Position numbers and translations under genes: made by a program | NCBI GenBank assembly: GCA_018713435.1 | Contig: DVOS01000046.1 | Location: 1-32,205, forward strand | Direction of reading: 5' to 3' | DNA length: 32,205 bases | From: Candidatus Merdiplasma excrementigallinarum | GTDB taxonomy: Bacteria; Bacillota; Clostridia; Lachnospirales; Lachnospiraceae | Shown here: positions 1-7,240 of the stretch, piece by piece | Numbering within the stretch: the stretch's first letter is position 1 | How the letters are laid out: the number at the start of each line of letters is the position of its first letter | The notes under the pieces: model-generated | The model's input: the letters and a program-made list of their open reading frames with translations, nothing else | What the model was told of the DNA's origin: nothing | Databases searched by the model: none

Positions 1-385
1 TTGCCACTGGATTAGTCTATTCAGCCTGGATAGTGGTATACTATAAAATGATAAAGAAATGAGGCGTTATCATGACATTATGGCATGTGCAAAAATTGCA
101 TAGAGATAACGTTCCCGGATATGTTGTATTACCATATAATTTCAGAGGGGAATATAAAAATAGAAAATAGTTATAAAGCTACAATAAGGTTCTTATGGAA
201 CAGCCGACTATTTAAAACCTTTGCTGATAAGCTGTATGAAAAATGGAATAAAAAACTACAGATAGAATAAGCCAGGCAGTTCTTTTTTATGATTTGATAT
301 ACAAATTTTACGGCATAAGATATAATGGAAGTAATATAGAGGGAAAGAAATATTTTAATTATCGTTAAGAAAGTGGTGAGGTTGT
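1..385. other. AT-rich left edge without a recognisable gene
   Basis: This stretch is AT-rich compared with the region beyond about 1050. A 61-codon open frame at 85-270 (+) and a 32-codon frame from the ATG at 72 have no family I recognise, no convincing ribosome binding site and mutually exclusive frames, so I do not call them genes. A TATAAT at 321-326 is a plausible -10 for the MNT gene that starts at 386, without a good -35. The stretch may be decayed accessory DNA, in line with the broken HEPN gene that follows. Confidence 0.5.
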
Positions 386-721
386 ATGCCAGTTTATATT
401 TCAAATATAATACAGGATTTCGCAAAGAATGTAAGAAAAATCCTGGGTAATTCGCTTGATAGTGTTATTGTGTATGGTTCCTATGTAAGGGGCGGTTATT
501 CCGAACTTTCGGATATCGATGTAATGCTTCTGGTCTATTTGGGAGAAGAAGAAATAAAGAAGATTTCAGATCAGATCAGTGATCTTGCTTTTGATTTTAT
601 GATGAAGTATGGAGTTGATATTTCCCCGATAATAACGAATATAGATCATTTTAACTATTGGGCAGATAATCTGCCCTTTTATCGTAATGTTAGAGATGAG
701 GGGGTAAGGCTTAGTGCATGA
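386..721 (+). CDS. MNT-type nucleotidyltransferase domain protein (MntA-like antitoxin)
   Basis: A 111-residue minimal nucleotidyltransferase. The family signature is clear: GSYVRGGYSELSDIDVMLLV at about residues 30-49 gives the GS...DxD pattern that binds metal and nucleotide. Such proteins are usually encoded just upstream of a HEPN-domain RNase toxin and act as antitoxins, in studied MntA-HepT pairs by AMPylating the toxin. That arrangement was present here: the stop codon TGA at 719-721 is one base from the ATG of a HEPN remnant at 723. A purine-rich GGTGAGG precedes the start. Because the HEPN partner is broken, this may be an orphan antitoxin kept by chance or by residual function. The family call is firm; the antitoxin role is inferred from context. 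Confidence 0.85.
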   Translation: MPVYISNIIQDFAKNVRKILGNSLDSVIVYGSYVRGGYSELSDIDVMLLVYLGEEEIKKISDQISDLAFDFMMKYGVDISPIITNIDHFNYWADNLPFYRNVRDEGVRLSA

Positions 722-722
722 T

Positions 723-1016
723 ATGAATAAGGACATAGAATTATCGAAATACAGATTTTCTCTTGCATTGGAAAGTATTGATTTCAAATGACATAAAGAC
801 GTTGTTGCATATTTCAATAAAGAGTTTGTTGCCACTGGAAAGTTCCCGGGAGAAATAGGCAGACGCCTGGCAAGATTGAAAATGAAAAGAGAAGAAAGCG
901 ATTATAATGATTTCTTCATAGCATCAGCGGATGAAGCAAAAGCACAGCTGGAGTCTGTAGAATATATACTTCCATTAATAAGGAAATATCTGGAATGGCA
1001 TAATTCAAGCTTTTAA
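723..1016 (+). pseudogene. HEPN-domain toxin remnant: internal deletion plus nonsense codon
   Basis: The frame opens with MNKDIELSKYRFSLALES and runs straight into IDFK, then a TGA at 789-791, then continues in the same frame through HKDVVAYFNKEFVATG and GEIGRRLARLK to a TAA at 1014-1016. Related HEPN proteins have about 35 further residues between the first helix and the FK(K/R)HKDV segment, including the central helix with the R-x4-6-H RNase motif. That part is missing here, apparently as an in-frame deletion of roughly 100 bp. The TGA replaces a basic codon and needs only one base change from AGA. The remnant therefore lacks its presumed catalytic motif and is also interrupted. It follows the MNT gene in the usual antitoxin-toxin order. 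Confidence 0.85.
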
Positions 1017-1053
1017 GAAAAAGGTAATTGCTGAAAAGCAGAGTGAAATTAAT

Positions 1054-1209
1054 ATGAACTGGATACCGCCAGACGTCACCGACCGCCTCGCCCAGATCAA
1101 CCCGGGACTGGAGCAGGAGGTGCGCCAGATCCTGAACCTGAACAAAGCGGAGCGCCATATCCGGGGAGGGATGGCGACAAGAGAAAAATATCTGCATCAG
1201 CACGGATGA
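1054..1209 (+). CDS. Small hypothetical protein (51 aa)
   Basis: This frame reads MNWIPPDVTDRLAQINPGLE, then a charged helical stretch and a basic end (ATREKYLHQHG). I do not recognise the family. It looks coding because third codon positions are strongly G/C, as in the genes to its right and unlike the AT-rich DNA to its left. It lies 24 nt upstream of the DUF1848 start and could be co-transcribed with it. The ribosome binding site is weak. The same frame stays open back to position 982 without another ATG, so the true start could differ, or this could be the tail of a longer protein truncated at the composition boundary near 1050. Confidence 0.45.
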   Translation: MNWIPPDVTDRLAQINPGLEQEVRQILNLNKAERHIRGGMATREKYLHQHG

Positions 1210-1233
1210 GAAACAGGAAAAGGAGAAAGCGGT

Positions 1234-2220
1234 ATGATTATAAGCGCCAGCAGGAGAACGGATATTCCGCATTATTATGGAGACTGGTTTTTCCGCCGTC
1301 TCAAAGAAGGATTCCTGTGGGTGAGAAATCCGCTCAATCCGAAACAGGTAAGCCGGATCAGCCTGTCGCCTGCGGCGGTGGACTGCATTGTGTTCTGGAC
1401 CAAAGATCCGGAGCCTGTGATGGGACGGCTGGAGGAACTGAGAGATTACGACTATTACTTTCAGTTTACCCTGACCGGATACGGACGGGAGGTAGAACCC
1501 GGCCTTCCGGATAAAGAAACGGTTCTGCTGCCTGCGTTTCGCCGGCTGGCAAAACAGATTGGGTCTGAGCGGACAGTGTGGCGGTATGATCCCATTCTGT
1601 TTTCCGATACCTACACGGCAGAATGGCATCTGGATACCTTTGGGCGGTTCGCGGACGCCCTGCAGGGATATACGAAGCGATGCGTGATCAGCTTCGCAGA
1701 TCTGTACGTCGGGAACAGGAAAGGAATGGCAGCTATTGGAGCCGCAGGGATCCGGGGAATTGTCCCGCAGGCTGCTGCCACTGCTTCTGTCTCAAAGGGA
1801 TGGACAGCAGAAAACATCGGCCCCTTTGCCAGCCGGCTGAAAGCGGCCGCGGACAGAAACGGGATGGAACTTGTAACCTGTGCCGAGCAGGCGGATTTGT
1901 CAGAGTGGGGAATTGAACATGGCAGCTGTATAGATCCCAAACTGATTGAGCAAATCACCGGGTTTCGGATGAAAGGGAAAAAAGATCCGGGACAGAGGCC
2001 GGAATGCGGCTGTATGCAGAGCATTGACGTGGGAGCCTATCATACCTGTCCCTGCGGCTGCGCTTACTGTTATGCGGGAGGCGGGGGAGCGGCTGCGGAG
2101 AGAAACTTCAGACAACACCGTCCAGATTCACCTCTGCTTTGCGGAAGGCCGGGACCGGAGGATGAAGTGCGGGAGCGGGGGATGCCTTCCCTGAAAGAAT
2201 ACCAGATGAGTCTTTTTTAG
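1234..2220 (+). CDS. DUF1848 family protein with a C-terminal CX3CX2C cluster
   Basis: A 328-residue protein with the DUF1848 opening ISASRRTDIPHYYGDWFF and the internal motifs FWTKDPEP, YFQFTLTGYG and WRYDPI. Near the C-terminus is a cysteine cluster: C258 and C260, then C272, C276 and C279 in CX3CX2C spacing followed by Tyr, with C274 between. That spacing is the one used by radical SAM enzymes to hold a [4Fe-4S] cluster, but here it is at the C-terminal end. The sequence closes with a conserved-looking MSLF tail. AAAAGGAG before the ATG sets the start. The family has no established reaction that I know of; a metal- or radical-based activity is an inference. Expression ends at the hairpin at 2220-2247. 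Confidence 0.85.
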   Translation: MIISASRRTDIPHYYGDWFFRRLKEGFLWVRNPLNPKQVSRISLSPAAVDCIVFWTKDPEPVMGRLEELRDYDYYFQFTLTGYGREVEPGLPDKETVLLPAFRRLAKQIGSERTVWRYDPILFSDTYTAEWHLDTFGRFADALQGYTKRCVISFADLYVGNRKGMAAIGAAGIRGIVPQAAATASVSKGWTAENIGPFASRLKAAADRNGMELVTCAEQADLSEWGIEHGSCIDPKLIEQITGFRMKGKKDPGQRPECGCMQSIDVGAYHTCPCGCAYCYAGGGGAAAERNFRQHRPDSPLLCGRPGPEDEVRERGMPSLKEYQMSLF

Positions 2221-2247
2221 CGGGCCGGAAGGCCCGCTTATTCTTTT
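2220..2247 (+). terminator. Intrinsic terminator after the DUF1848 gene
   Basis: A perfect 7-bp GC stem, GCGGGCC (2220-2226) and GGCCCGC (2231-2237), closes a GGAA loop and is followed by TTATTCTTTT. It overlaps the last base of the DUF1848 stop and abuts the stop of the convergent yaaA gene. The T-rich side is downstream on the plus strand; on the minus strand the following bases are A-rich, so it should terminate mainly plus-strand transcripts. Confidence 0.75.
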
Positions 2248-3011
2248 ACAAACACATAGGTGGAAGCGTCGGACAGCTCTTCCCGAAACCGATAGCCCAG
2301 CCGGTTAAACTGCCTGGCCTCCTCCGGGAGGACGGCCTGGATTTCTGCCAGAAAGCGGACCATTTCACCCCGGGCCATCTTGGCCTGGGTGCCTTTCTGG
2401 ATAACTTTTCCATCTTTCCATTCTCCGAACACAAAGGTGATGAAGGTATCTGAGGGGGTGAGCCAGGGTTCCAGGGCCCGGGAATATTCCCGGGAAGCCA
2501 GGTTCAGGATGATCCGGCTCTCATCCAGAACCGCATCGAAAAGTTTTCGGCCCCAGAAATCATACAGGCTGGCAGGAGGCATTCCGGGCAGAGTACAGCC
2601 GGAAACCTGGACCCGGCCTGTTTTGGCCTGCATTTCCAGCCGGTAGGGCACAACCCCGTCCAGGGGGCGCAGTACCCCGTAAAAACCGGAAAGGATCCGA
2701 AGATGCTCCTGGACATAGTCCCATTCCTGCTCGGTAAACACCTGGGGCGCCATGTACTGGTACTGGATGCCCTCGTAAGAGAGAAGGGCAGGCGTAAGAT
2801 GCCGGGTCAGCTCCATTCGGCTAAACCGCTGGAAATTGAGCTCCGCAATTTTATCATTGCACTGCCACAGCTTTTTGGCCTCCGGGTAGGGGAGGCTTCC
2901 AAGCCAGTCCGCCAGGGCGCGGGCTTCCTCCAGAAAGAGGGGGAGATCCTTCCATTCCAGCAGATCCGGGCATTCATTCATTTTTTTCGCAGGGGAAATG
3001 ATAAAGCGCAT
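2238..3011 (-). CDS. yaaA: Peroxide stress protein YaaA (UPF0246/DUF328)
   Basis: The product of about 257 residues begins MRFIISPAKKM, the hallmark of the YaaA family, and carries the LSGFYGVLRPLD and LYDFWG segments seen throughout it. In E. coli YaaA limits intracellular free iron and oxidative DNA damage during peroxide stress, and family members have been reported to bind DNA. I chose the ATG at 3011 over one seven codons upstream because AGGAGG lies 9-10 bases before it and because the family starts there. The gene is transcribed away from an 8-oxoguanine glycosylase operon, so both sides of this divergent region relate to oxidative damage. A long hairpin sits in its 5' leader. Confidence 0.93.
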   Translation of the reverse strand: MRFIISPAKKMNECPDLLEWKDLPLFLEEARALADWLGSLPYPEAKKLWQCNDKIAELNFQRFSRMELTRHLTPALLSYEGIQYQYMAPQVFTEQEWDYVQEHLRILSGFYGVLRPLDGVVPYRLEMQAKTGRVQVSGCTLPGMPPASLYDFWGRKLFDAVLDESRIILNLASREYSRALEPWLTPSDTFITFVFGEWKDGKVIQKGTQAKMARGEMVRFLAEIQAVLPEEARQFNRLGYRFREELSDASTYVFVKE

Positions 3012-3037
3012 AAAAGAGAAAACCTCCTGCATAGTTC

Positions 3038-3087
3038 ATAGCGTGGGTGTACAAGAGGCCGTATTGCCCTTTGTACACCCACGCTAT
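3038..3087 (-). repeat. 17-bp perfect inverted repeat in the yaaA 5' leader
   Basis: The arms ATAGCGTGGGTGTACAA (3038-3054) and its exact reverse complement (3071-3087) flank a 16-nt spacer whose ends can pair further (GGC with GCC). There is no T-tract on either side, so it is not a simple terminator. It begins almost exactly where the predicted yaaA promoter (3089-3118, minus strand) would start transcription and ends 26 nt before the yaaA start. It could be an mRNA 5' stem-loop, a large operator over the start site, or a dispersed palindromic repeat. Confidence 0.8.
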
Positions 3088-3088
3088 C

Positions 3089-3118
3089 AGCATACCATGA
3101 AAAAGATCACAAAGTCAA
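3089..3118 (-). promoter_or_regulatory. Predicted yaaA promoter
   Basis: On the minus strand TTGACT (3113-3118) and TATGCT (3089-3094) are separated by 18 bp. Both hexamers are close to the sigma-A consensus. Transcription would start near 3082, at the outer edge of the 17-bp inverted repeat. Confidence 0.55.
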
Positions 3119-3129
3119 AGGGAAGAAAT

Positions 3130-3158
3130 TTGCATAACCCTGTCCGAACGTGTATAAT
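3130..3158 (+). promoter_or_regulatory. Promoter of the acetyltransferase-glycosylase-thioesterase run
   Basis: TTGCAT (3130-3135) and a perfect TATAAT (3153-3158) are 17 bp apart, pointing toward the gene at 3244. Transcription would begin near 3165, leaving a leader of about 80 nt that contains a terminator-like hairpin. Confidence 0.75.
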
Positions 3159-3162
3159 AAAA

Positions 3163-3214
3163 ACGTGTGTGCCCCGGCGCGCGGCCGGGCCTGAACGGGG
3201 CGTACGTTTTTTTT
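3163..3214 (+). terminator. Leader terminator with possible antiterminator pairing
   Basis: ACGT...GCCCC (3163-3175) can pair with GGGGC...ACGT (3197-3207), and eight Ts follow at 3207-3214, giving an intrinsic terminator between the promoter and the first gene. A competing helix is possible: GCCGGGC (3184-3190) inside the terminator is the exact complement of GCCCGGC (3218-3224) just downstream. This layout suggests attenuation, though no ligand-binding domain or leader peptide is apparent. The stem is imperfect in its lower part. Confidence 0.55.
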
Positions 3215-3243
3215 GACGCCCGGCAGACAAGGAGAGAACACGG

Positions 3244-3762
3244 ATGATACGAAAAGCCAGAGAGGAAGATCTTCTTTCTGTAGCAAACATATATGAGGAA
3301 GTAATAGCGAGAGAAGAAAAGGGCGAGACCCGGATCGGCTGGGTGAGGGATATTTATCCCACCATGGAGACAGCCAGAGAGGCCTTCGAGAAGGACGACC
3401 TGTTCGTAGACGAGGAGGAGGGGACGGTGGTAGCCACAGCCCGCATCAATCAGGAGCAGGTGCCGGAGTACGTCCGGGTGGACTGGGAATACCCGGCAAA
3501 GGATGAGGACGTGATGGTGCTGCACACCCTGGCGGTCTCTCCTTCCAGAGCAGGGCAGGGGATCGGCACCAGATTTGAGCAGTTTTATGAGCAGTACGCC
3601 CTGGAACACGGCTGCCATTATCTGCGGATTGATACCAACCGGAAAAATACGGCGGCCCGGGGACTGTATAAAAAGCTGGGCTATCAGGAGCGGGGCATCA
3701 TTCCCTGCACATTTAACGGGATACGGGATGTTTTTCTGGTGTGTCTGGAAAAACGGATTTAG
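3244..3762 (+). CDS. GNAT family N-acetyltransferase
   Basis: A 172-residue single-domain GNAT protein. The acetyl-CoA pyrophosphate loop is SRAGQGIGTRF (from about residue 100), preceded by the beta-4 strand MVLHTLAVSP. NTAARGLYKKLGY near the C-terminus is the usual beta-5/alpha-4 region. The substrate (amine, amino acid or small peptide) cannot be told. AAGGAGAG precedes the ATG. It is the first gene after the promoter at 3130 and probably shares a transcript with the glycosylase at 3783 and the thioesterase at 4628. Confidence 0.88.
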   Translation: MIRKAREEDLLSVANIYEEVIAREEKGETRIGWVRDIYPTMETAREAFEKDDLFVDEEEGTVVATARINQEQVPEYVRVDWEYPAKDEDVMVLHTLAVSPSRAGQGIGTRFEQFYEQYALEHGCHYLRIDTNRKNTAARGLYKKLGYQERGIIPCTFNGIRDVFLVCLEKRI

Positions 3763-3782
3763 AAAAGGACGAAAGACAGTTT

Positions 3783-4604
3783 ATGGTAAAGAAAACAGTC
3801 AGCCATTTCAGCCTGGAGCAGATCTGCGATTCGGGTCAGTGCTTCCGGATGGAGAAGCTGGGGGAGGGAGCGTTTCTGGTTCTGGCAGGGAATCGGGGCC
3901 TGCGCATCCGGCAGGAAGGCGAAACCCTGGAATTTGACTGCACGGAAGAGGAATTTCTGGATTTCTGGGAAGATTATTTTGACCTGAAGACAGACTACGG
4001 GGCCTTCCTGGAGCGGATTGATCCCCGGGACCGGTATCTTTGCGAGGCAGCCCGCCGGGGCTGGGGCATCCGGATCCTGCGGCAGGATCTGTGGGAGATG
4101 CTGATCTCTTTTCTCATTTCCCAGCAGAATCATATTGCGCGAATCCGCCGGTGCATCGGAAACATCTGTGAGAGATACGGGAAGGCTGCTTGCGCAGAAA
4201 AAGAATCAAAACCCGGGGAAAAACTTTACGGATTTCCCTCCCCGGATGCTCTGGCGCAGGCTTCAGAGGAGGAACTGCGGGACTGCAATCTGGGATACCG
4301 GGCCAAATATGTGATCCGGGCGGCCAAAGCGGTGGCGGAGGGGAACTATTCGCTGGAGAAGATAAAGACTATGTCCTATCCTGAGGCGAAGGCAGCCCTG
4401 CTTGAACTGTACGGAGTGGGAGAGAAGGTGGCGGACTGCATCTGCCTGTTCGGCCTTCACCATCTGGAGGCTTTTCCGGTGGATACCCATATCCGGCAGG
4501 CGCTGGAAGCCCACTACCGGAGAGGGTTTCCCAAACGGAAGTACCGGGGAATTGAGGGCGTGCTGCAGCAGTACATCTTTTATTATGAATTAACAGGAAG
4601 ATAA
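3783..4604 (+). CDS. ogg: 8-oxoguanine DNA glycosylase/AP lyase, Ogg1 type
   Basis: A protein of about 273 residues that removes 8-oxoguanine paired with cytosine and nicks the abasic site. The N-terminal Ogg domain carries SGQCFRM (residues 17-23), the helix-hairpin-helix is ELYGVGEKVADCICLFGL, and the catalytic lysine and aspartate are K215 and D234 (FPVDTHI). LISQQNHIARIRR is the typical first GPD helix. The start at 3783 has AAAAGGA upstream; the alternative GTG at 3741 overlaps the preceding gene and has no ribosome binding site. It fits the theme of oxidative damage beside yaaA. No [4Fe-4S] cysteine loop follows the GPD domain, unlike MutY or Nth. Confidence 0.92.
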   Translation: MVKKTVSHFSLEQICDSGQCFRMEKLGEGAFLVLAGNRGLRIRQEGETLEFDCTEEEFLDFWEDYFDLKTDYGAFLERIDPRDRYLCEAARRGWGIRILRQDLWEMLISFLISQQNHIARIRRCIGNICERYGKAACAEKESKPGEKLYGFPSPDALAQASEEELRDCNLGYRAKYVIRAAKAVAEGNYSLEKIKTMSYPEAKAALLELYGVGEKVADCICLFGLHHLEAFPVDTHIRQALEAHYRRGFPKRKYRGIEGVLQQYIFYYELTGR

Positions 4605-4627
4605 AAAAGAAAATGGGGTGAAGGATT

Positions 4628-5110
4628 ATGGCGGAAAAAAGAAAGATGAAGAGAGTGGAGGATTCCCTGACGGAGCAGACCCACCTGCTTTTTCCCAGAG
4701 CGCTGAACGCCAACGGAAGGCTGTTTGGCGGGCAGCTTCTGGAATGGATCGATGAGACGGCGGGGATTGTGGCCAAGCGCCATGCGGAGTGCAACGTGGT
4801 GACGGTGGCCATCGACAATATGTATTTCAAGGCAGGCGCTACCCAGGAGGATACCATTTATCTGAAAGGGTATCTGACCTATGTGGGCCGCTCCTCCATG
4901 GAGGTACGGATCGATACCTATGCGGAGAAGCTGGACGGCACCAGAAAGATGATCAACCGCGCTTATTTTGTGATGGTAGGCACAGATGAAAATCAGAATC
5001 CCATAGAAGTGCCGGGACTGATTGTAGAAGGGCTGACCCAGGAGATCGAGTGGGAGACGGGAAAGAAGCGGCAGCAGCTTCGCCGGGAGCGGCAGAAGGA
5101 AGGCTTCTAA
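4628..5110 (+). CDS. Acyl-CoA thioesterase, hotdog fold (YciA/BFIT-like)
   Basis: A 160-residue single hotdog domain. The conserved N-terminal motif LNANGRLFGGQLLEWIDETA (about residues 26-45) includes the Asn-Gly-FGG stretch and the catalytic acidic residue of this acyl-CoA hydrolase group. It would split acyl-CoA into acid and CoA in the cytoplasm; chain-length preference is not visible. The C-terminal ~25 residues are highly charged. The start follows GGGGTGAAGG. It ends at 5110, directly against the stop of larE on the other strand, with no visible terminator between them. Confidence 0.9.
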   Translation: MAEKRKMKRVEDSLTEQTHLLFPRALNANGRLFGGQLLEWIDETAGIVAKRHAECNVVTVAIDNMYFKAGATQEDTIYLKGYLTYVGRSSMEVRIDTYAEKLDGTRKMINRAYFVMVGTDENQNPIEVPGLIVEGLTQEIEWETGKKRQQLRRERQKEGF

Positions 5111-5935
5111 TCAGGATACGAAGAGATCCATGCTGCCGCTGCGAAATCCCTCCAGATCAAGCGTCACATAGGAAAAGCCCAGGTTTTTGACGAGGCGGAT
5201 GATTGCTTCGCGATGGCGGGTGACCTGCTCCAGATCCTTTTCGTCCACCTCGATGCGGATGAGAGGATCGTGGAAGCGGAGGCGCACATTGTAGAAGCCC
5301 AGCTGGCGCAGGGCAATTTCCCCCTGATGAATGCGGTCCAGCAGATCAAAGTCCAGCCGCGCCCCGTAGGGTAGCCGGGTGGCCATGCAGGGGGCGGCAG
5401 GCTTGTCGGAGGTGACAAGCCCCAGCTTCCGGGATAATTCCCGAACCTGGGGCTTGGTGATGCCAAGCTCCAGCAGGGGGCTTTTGATCCCCAGTTCTTT
5501 CAGGGCGGCCAGCCCGGGACGGTACTCAGCCGTATCGCTCTGGTTGCTCCCGTCAAAAACGTGAAGGCGTCCCTGCTTCAGGGCGCTTTTTTTGATGGAA
5601 GAAAAGAGAAGTTTTTTGCAGAGAAAACAGCGGTTTTTGGGATTGTCCATAATCCGGGGATCCTGAAATTCATCAATCTCCAGCACCAGGCAGTCTGCCC
5701 CCATGGAGAGGGCCAGCTTCCTGGCCTGCAGAGTGTCTTCGTGGGGGTGAAGCCGGGTCTGAGCAATGACAGCCAGAATGGGAAGCACCTGAGCAGAGGG
5801 ATCCGAAGCTGCGGCAGTTTCCCGGGCCAGGCAGGCCGCCTTCAGAAGGAGACTGCTGTCCGCGCCCCCGGAGAAGGCGATGCAGATCCCCTCCGCCAGA
5901 TAAGGCTTAAAGTACGGTATGATTTTTTGCAGCAT
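5111..5935 (-). CDS. larE: LarE, ATP-dependent sacrificial sulfur transferase for the nickel-pincer cofactor
   Basis: A 274-residue PP-loop ATPase. SGGADSS (residues 21-27) is the ATP pyrophosphatase loop. The cysteine in KPAAPCMATRLPYG corresponds to the sacrificial cysteine of Lactobacillus LarE, which gives its sulfur to convert pyridinium-3,5-biscarboxylate mononucleotide to the bisthiocarboxylate form. A further NRCFLCKK motif could matter if this is a cluster-using LarE. The ATG at 5935 lies inside the end of larC (29-bp overlap), so the two are probably translationally coupled. larB, which starts cofactor synthesis, and the nickel enzyme that would use the product are not in the window. 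Confidence 0.93.
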   Translation of the reverse strand: MLQKIIPYFKPYLAEGICIAFSGGADSSLLLKAACLARETAAASDPSAQVLPILAVIAQTRLHPHEDTLQARKLALSMGADCLVLEIDEFQDPRIMDNPKNRCFLCKKLLFSSIKKSALKQGRLHVFDGSNQSDTAEYRPGLAALKELGIKSPLLELGITKPQVRELSRKLGLVTSDKPAAPCMATRLPYGARLDFDLLDRIHQGEIALRQLGFYNVRLRFHDPLIRIEVDEKDLEQVTRHREAIIRLVKNLGFSYVTLDLEGFRSGSMDLFVS

Positions 5936-7223
5936 ATTCTTTCACCTCGTGATACATTTCCGTAAAACTGATGTGGTTGTCCTTTGCCAGCTGAAGAATG
6001 CTGTCGCTTTCCGGATAGTAATAGATTTCGTTCCGGTACTGGCACATTTTCACATCCGCCATGCCCCAGGGAGTTTCCAGGGAGATGATTTTGCGGGACA
6101 GCTTGGTTCGCTGCATTTCCGAAACCCGCAGCCCGATACTGGTGGTATGCCGGAAAATCAGTTCTTCCATGGTCTGCCTTTTTTCCGGAGCACAGATTAC
6201 GGAGAGCTGATAGGCGGGCCGGTGTTTTTTCATATAAATGGGAGTGTAGAACACGTCCAGAGCGCCTGCTTCCAGAAGCTCCTCCATCACAAATCCCATG
6301 GCTTCACCGGTGCAGTCATCCATATTTGTCTCTATCACCAGGACCCGGTCGTGGCTGGTGCTGCCGGCTTCCAGGAGCATGGCCCGCAGCACGCCGGCGG
6401 TCTGGTAATCCCGTTTTCCGGCCCCCAGACCGGTGCGGAGAATTTTAAATTCCGCCGGCAGCTGGCCGCCGGTGCGCAGGGCCGCGGCAATGGCGGCTCC
6501 GGTGGGAGTCACCAGTTCTCCCTCCACGGAGCTGATATGAAGGGGCAGGCCATAGGCGGTGAGAATGGCAGTGACGGCAGGCACGGGAACCGGCAGCAGG
6601 CCGTGTTGGCAGCGCACCTGACCCCATCCCTCCGTCAGGAAGGGAATGATCACATCCTGTATTCCCAGATTGTCGATGCAGACAGCCGCCGCGGCAATGT
6701 CCACGATGGAGTCAACGGCGCCTACTTCATGAAAATGCACTTCTTCCAGCGGCTTTCCGTGTACCTGGCTCTCGGCTTCCGCTACGATCTGAAAGATTTT
6801 CAGCGCCAGCTCAAGGGCATGGGGCGTAAGGCGTCCCTCGGAGAGAATGCGCCGGATGTCCGGGAGATTCCGGCCGTGGGAATGGGGATGCGCCTGGTGA
6901 GGATGGCCATGTTCCGGCAGCTTGTGGCCGACATGGCCGGGCGCTTCACTCTCATGGCCCGGGCCGTGCAGGTAAGCCATGTCATGGTCGTGGTTTTCGT
7001 ACCTTTCATCCAGAATCACATGGAAATCGCAGGCTTTCAGGCCGGATTTCGTGACAGAAGTTATTTCTGTCCGATAGCCCTCCAGAGGAAGGCTTTTCAG
7101 CGCCTCCAGCAGAACGTCTCTGTCGGCCCCCAGATCCAGCAGGGCGCCCACGGTCATATCGCCGCTGATGCCGCTGGAGCAGTCCAGATATAAGATTTTT
7201 GATGTATTTGTTGAAAGATCCAT
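5907..7223 (-). CDS. larC: LarC, nickel insertion protein (pincer cofactor cyclometallase)
   Basis: A 438-residue protein that inserts nickel into the bisthiolated pyridinium nucleotide in a CTP-dependent step. The family opening ILYLDCSSGISGDM is at residues 10-23. Residues 78-117 form a histidine-rich loop with 12 histidines, a likely nickel reservoir. HFHEVGAVDSIVDI and the C-terminal ETNMDDCTGEAMGFVMEELL are typical. In Lactobacillus plantarum larC is read through a programmed frameshift; here both halves are in one open frame. GAGAGGGTGAT precedes the start. It sits 17 nt after the MerR-type regulator and overlaps larE. Confidence 0.93.
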   Translation of the reverse strand: MDLSTNTSKILYLDCSSGISGDMTVGALLDLGADRDVLLEALKSLPLEGYRTEITSVTKSGLKACDFHVILDERYENHDHDMAYLHGPGHESEAPGHVGHKLPEHGHPHQAHPHSHGRNLPDIRRILSEGRLTPHALELALKIFQIVAEAESQVHGKPLEEVHFHEVGAVDSIVDIAAAAVCIDNLGIQDVIIPFLTEGWGQVRCQHGLLPVPVPAVTAILTAYGLPLHISSVEGELVTPTGAAIAAALRTGGQLPAEFKILRTGLGAGKRDYQTAGVLRAMLLEAGSTSHDRVLVIETNMDDCTGEAMGFVMEELLEAGALDVFYTPIYMKKHRPAYQLSVICAPEKRQTMEELIFRHTTSIGLRVSEMQRTKLSRKIISLETPWGMADVKMCQYRNEIYYYPESDSILQLAKDNHISFTEMYHEVKEYAAKNHTVL

Positions 7224-7240
7224 GTCAGATCACCCTCTCT

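Noticed and set aside
1..840. 11-bp match TTGCCACTGGA at 1-11 and about 830-840 as element ends
   Set aside because: Too short, not flanked by further similarity, and the second copy is part of the HEPN coding sequence.
723..1016. TGA at 789-791 as a selenocysteine codon
   Set aside because: HEPN proteins have a basic residue there, no selenocysteine-insertion hairpin is evident, and the gene also lacks its central segment; a nonsense mutation is simpler.
3741..3782. GTG at 3741 as the start of the 8-oxoguanine glycosylase
   Set aside because: No ribosome binding site and overlap with the acetyltransferase; the ATG at 3783 has AAAAGGA and matches the family N-terminus.
5919..7193. A 424-codon open frame on the plus strand opposite larC
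   Set aside because: larC on the minus strand has clear family motifs over its whole length; the plus-strand frame has no recognisable domain and arises from GC-rich codon structure.
5907..7223. Programmed frameshift in larC as in Lactobacillus
   Set aside because: Both halves are in one uninterrupted frame here.
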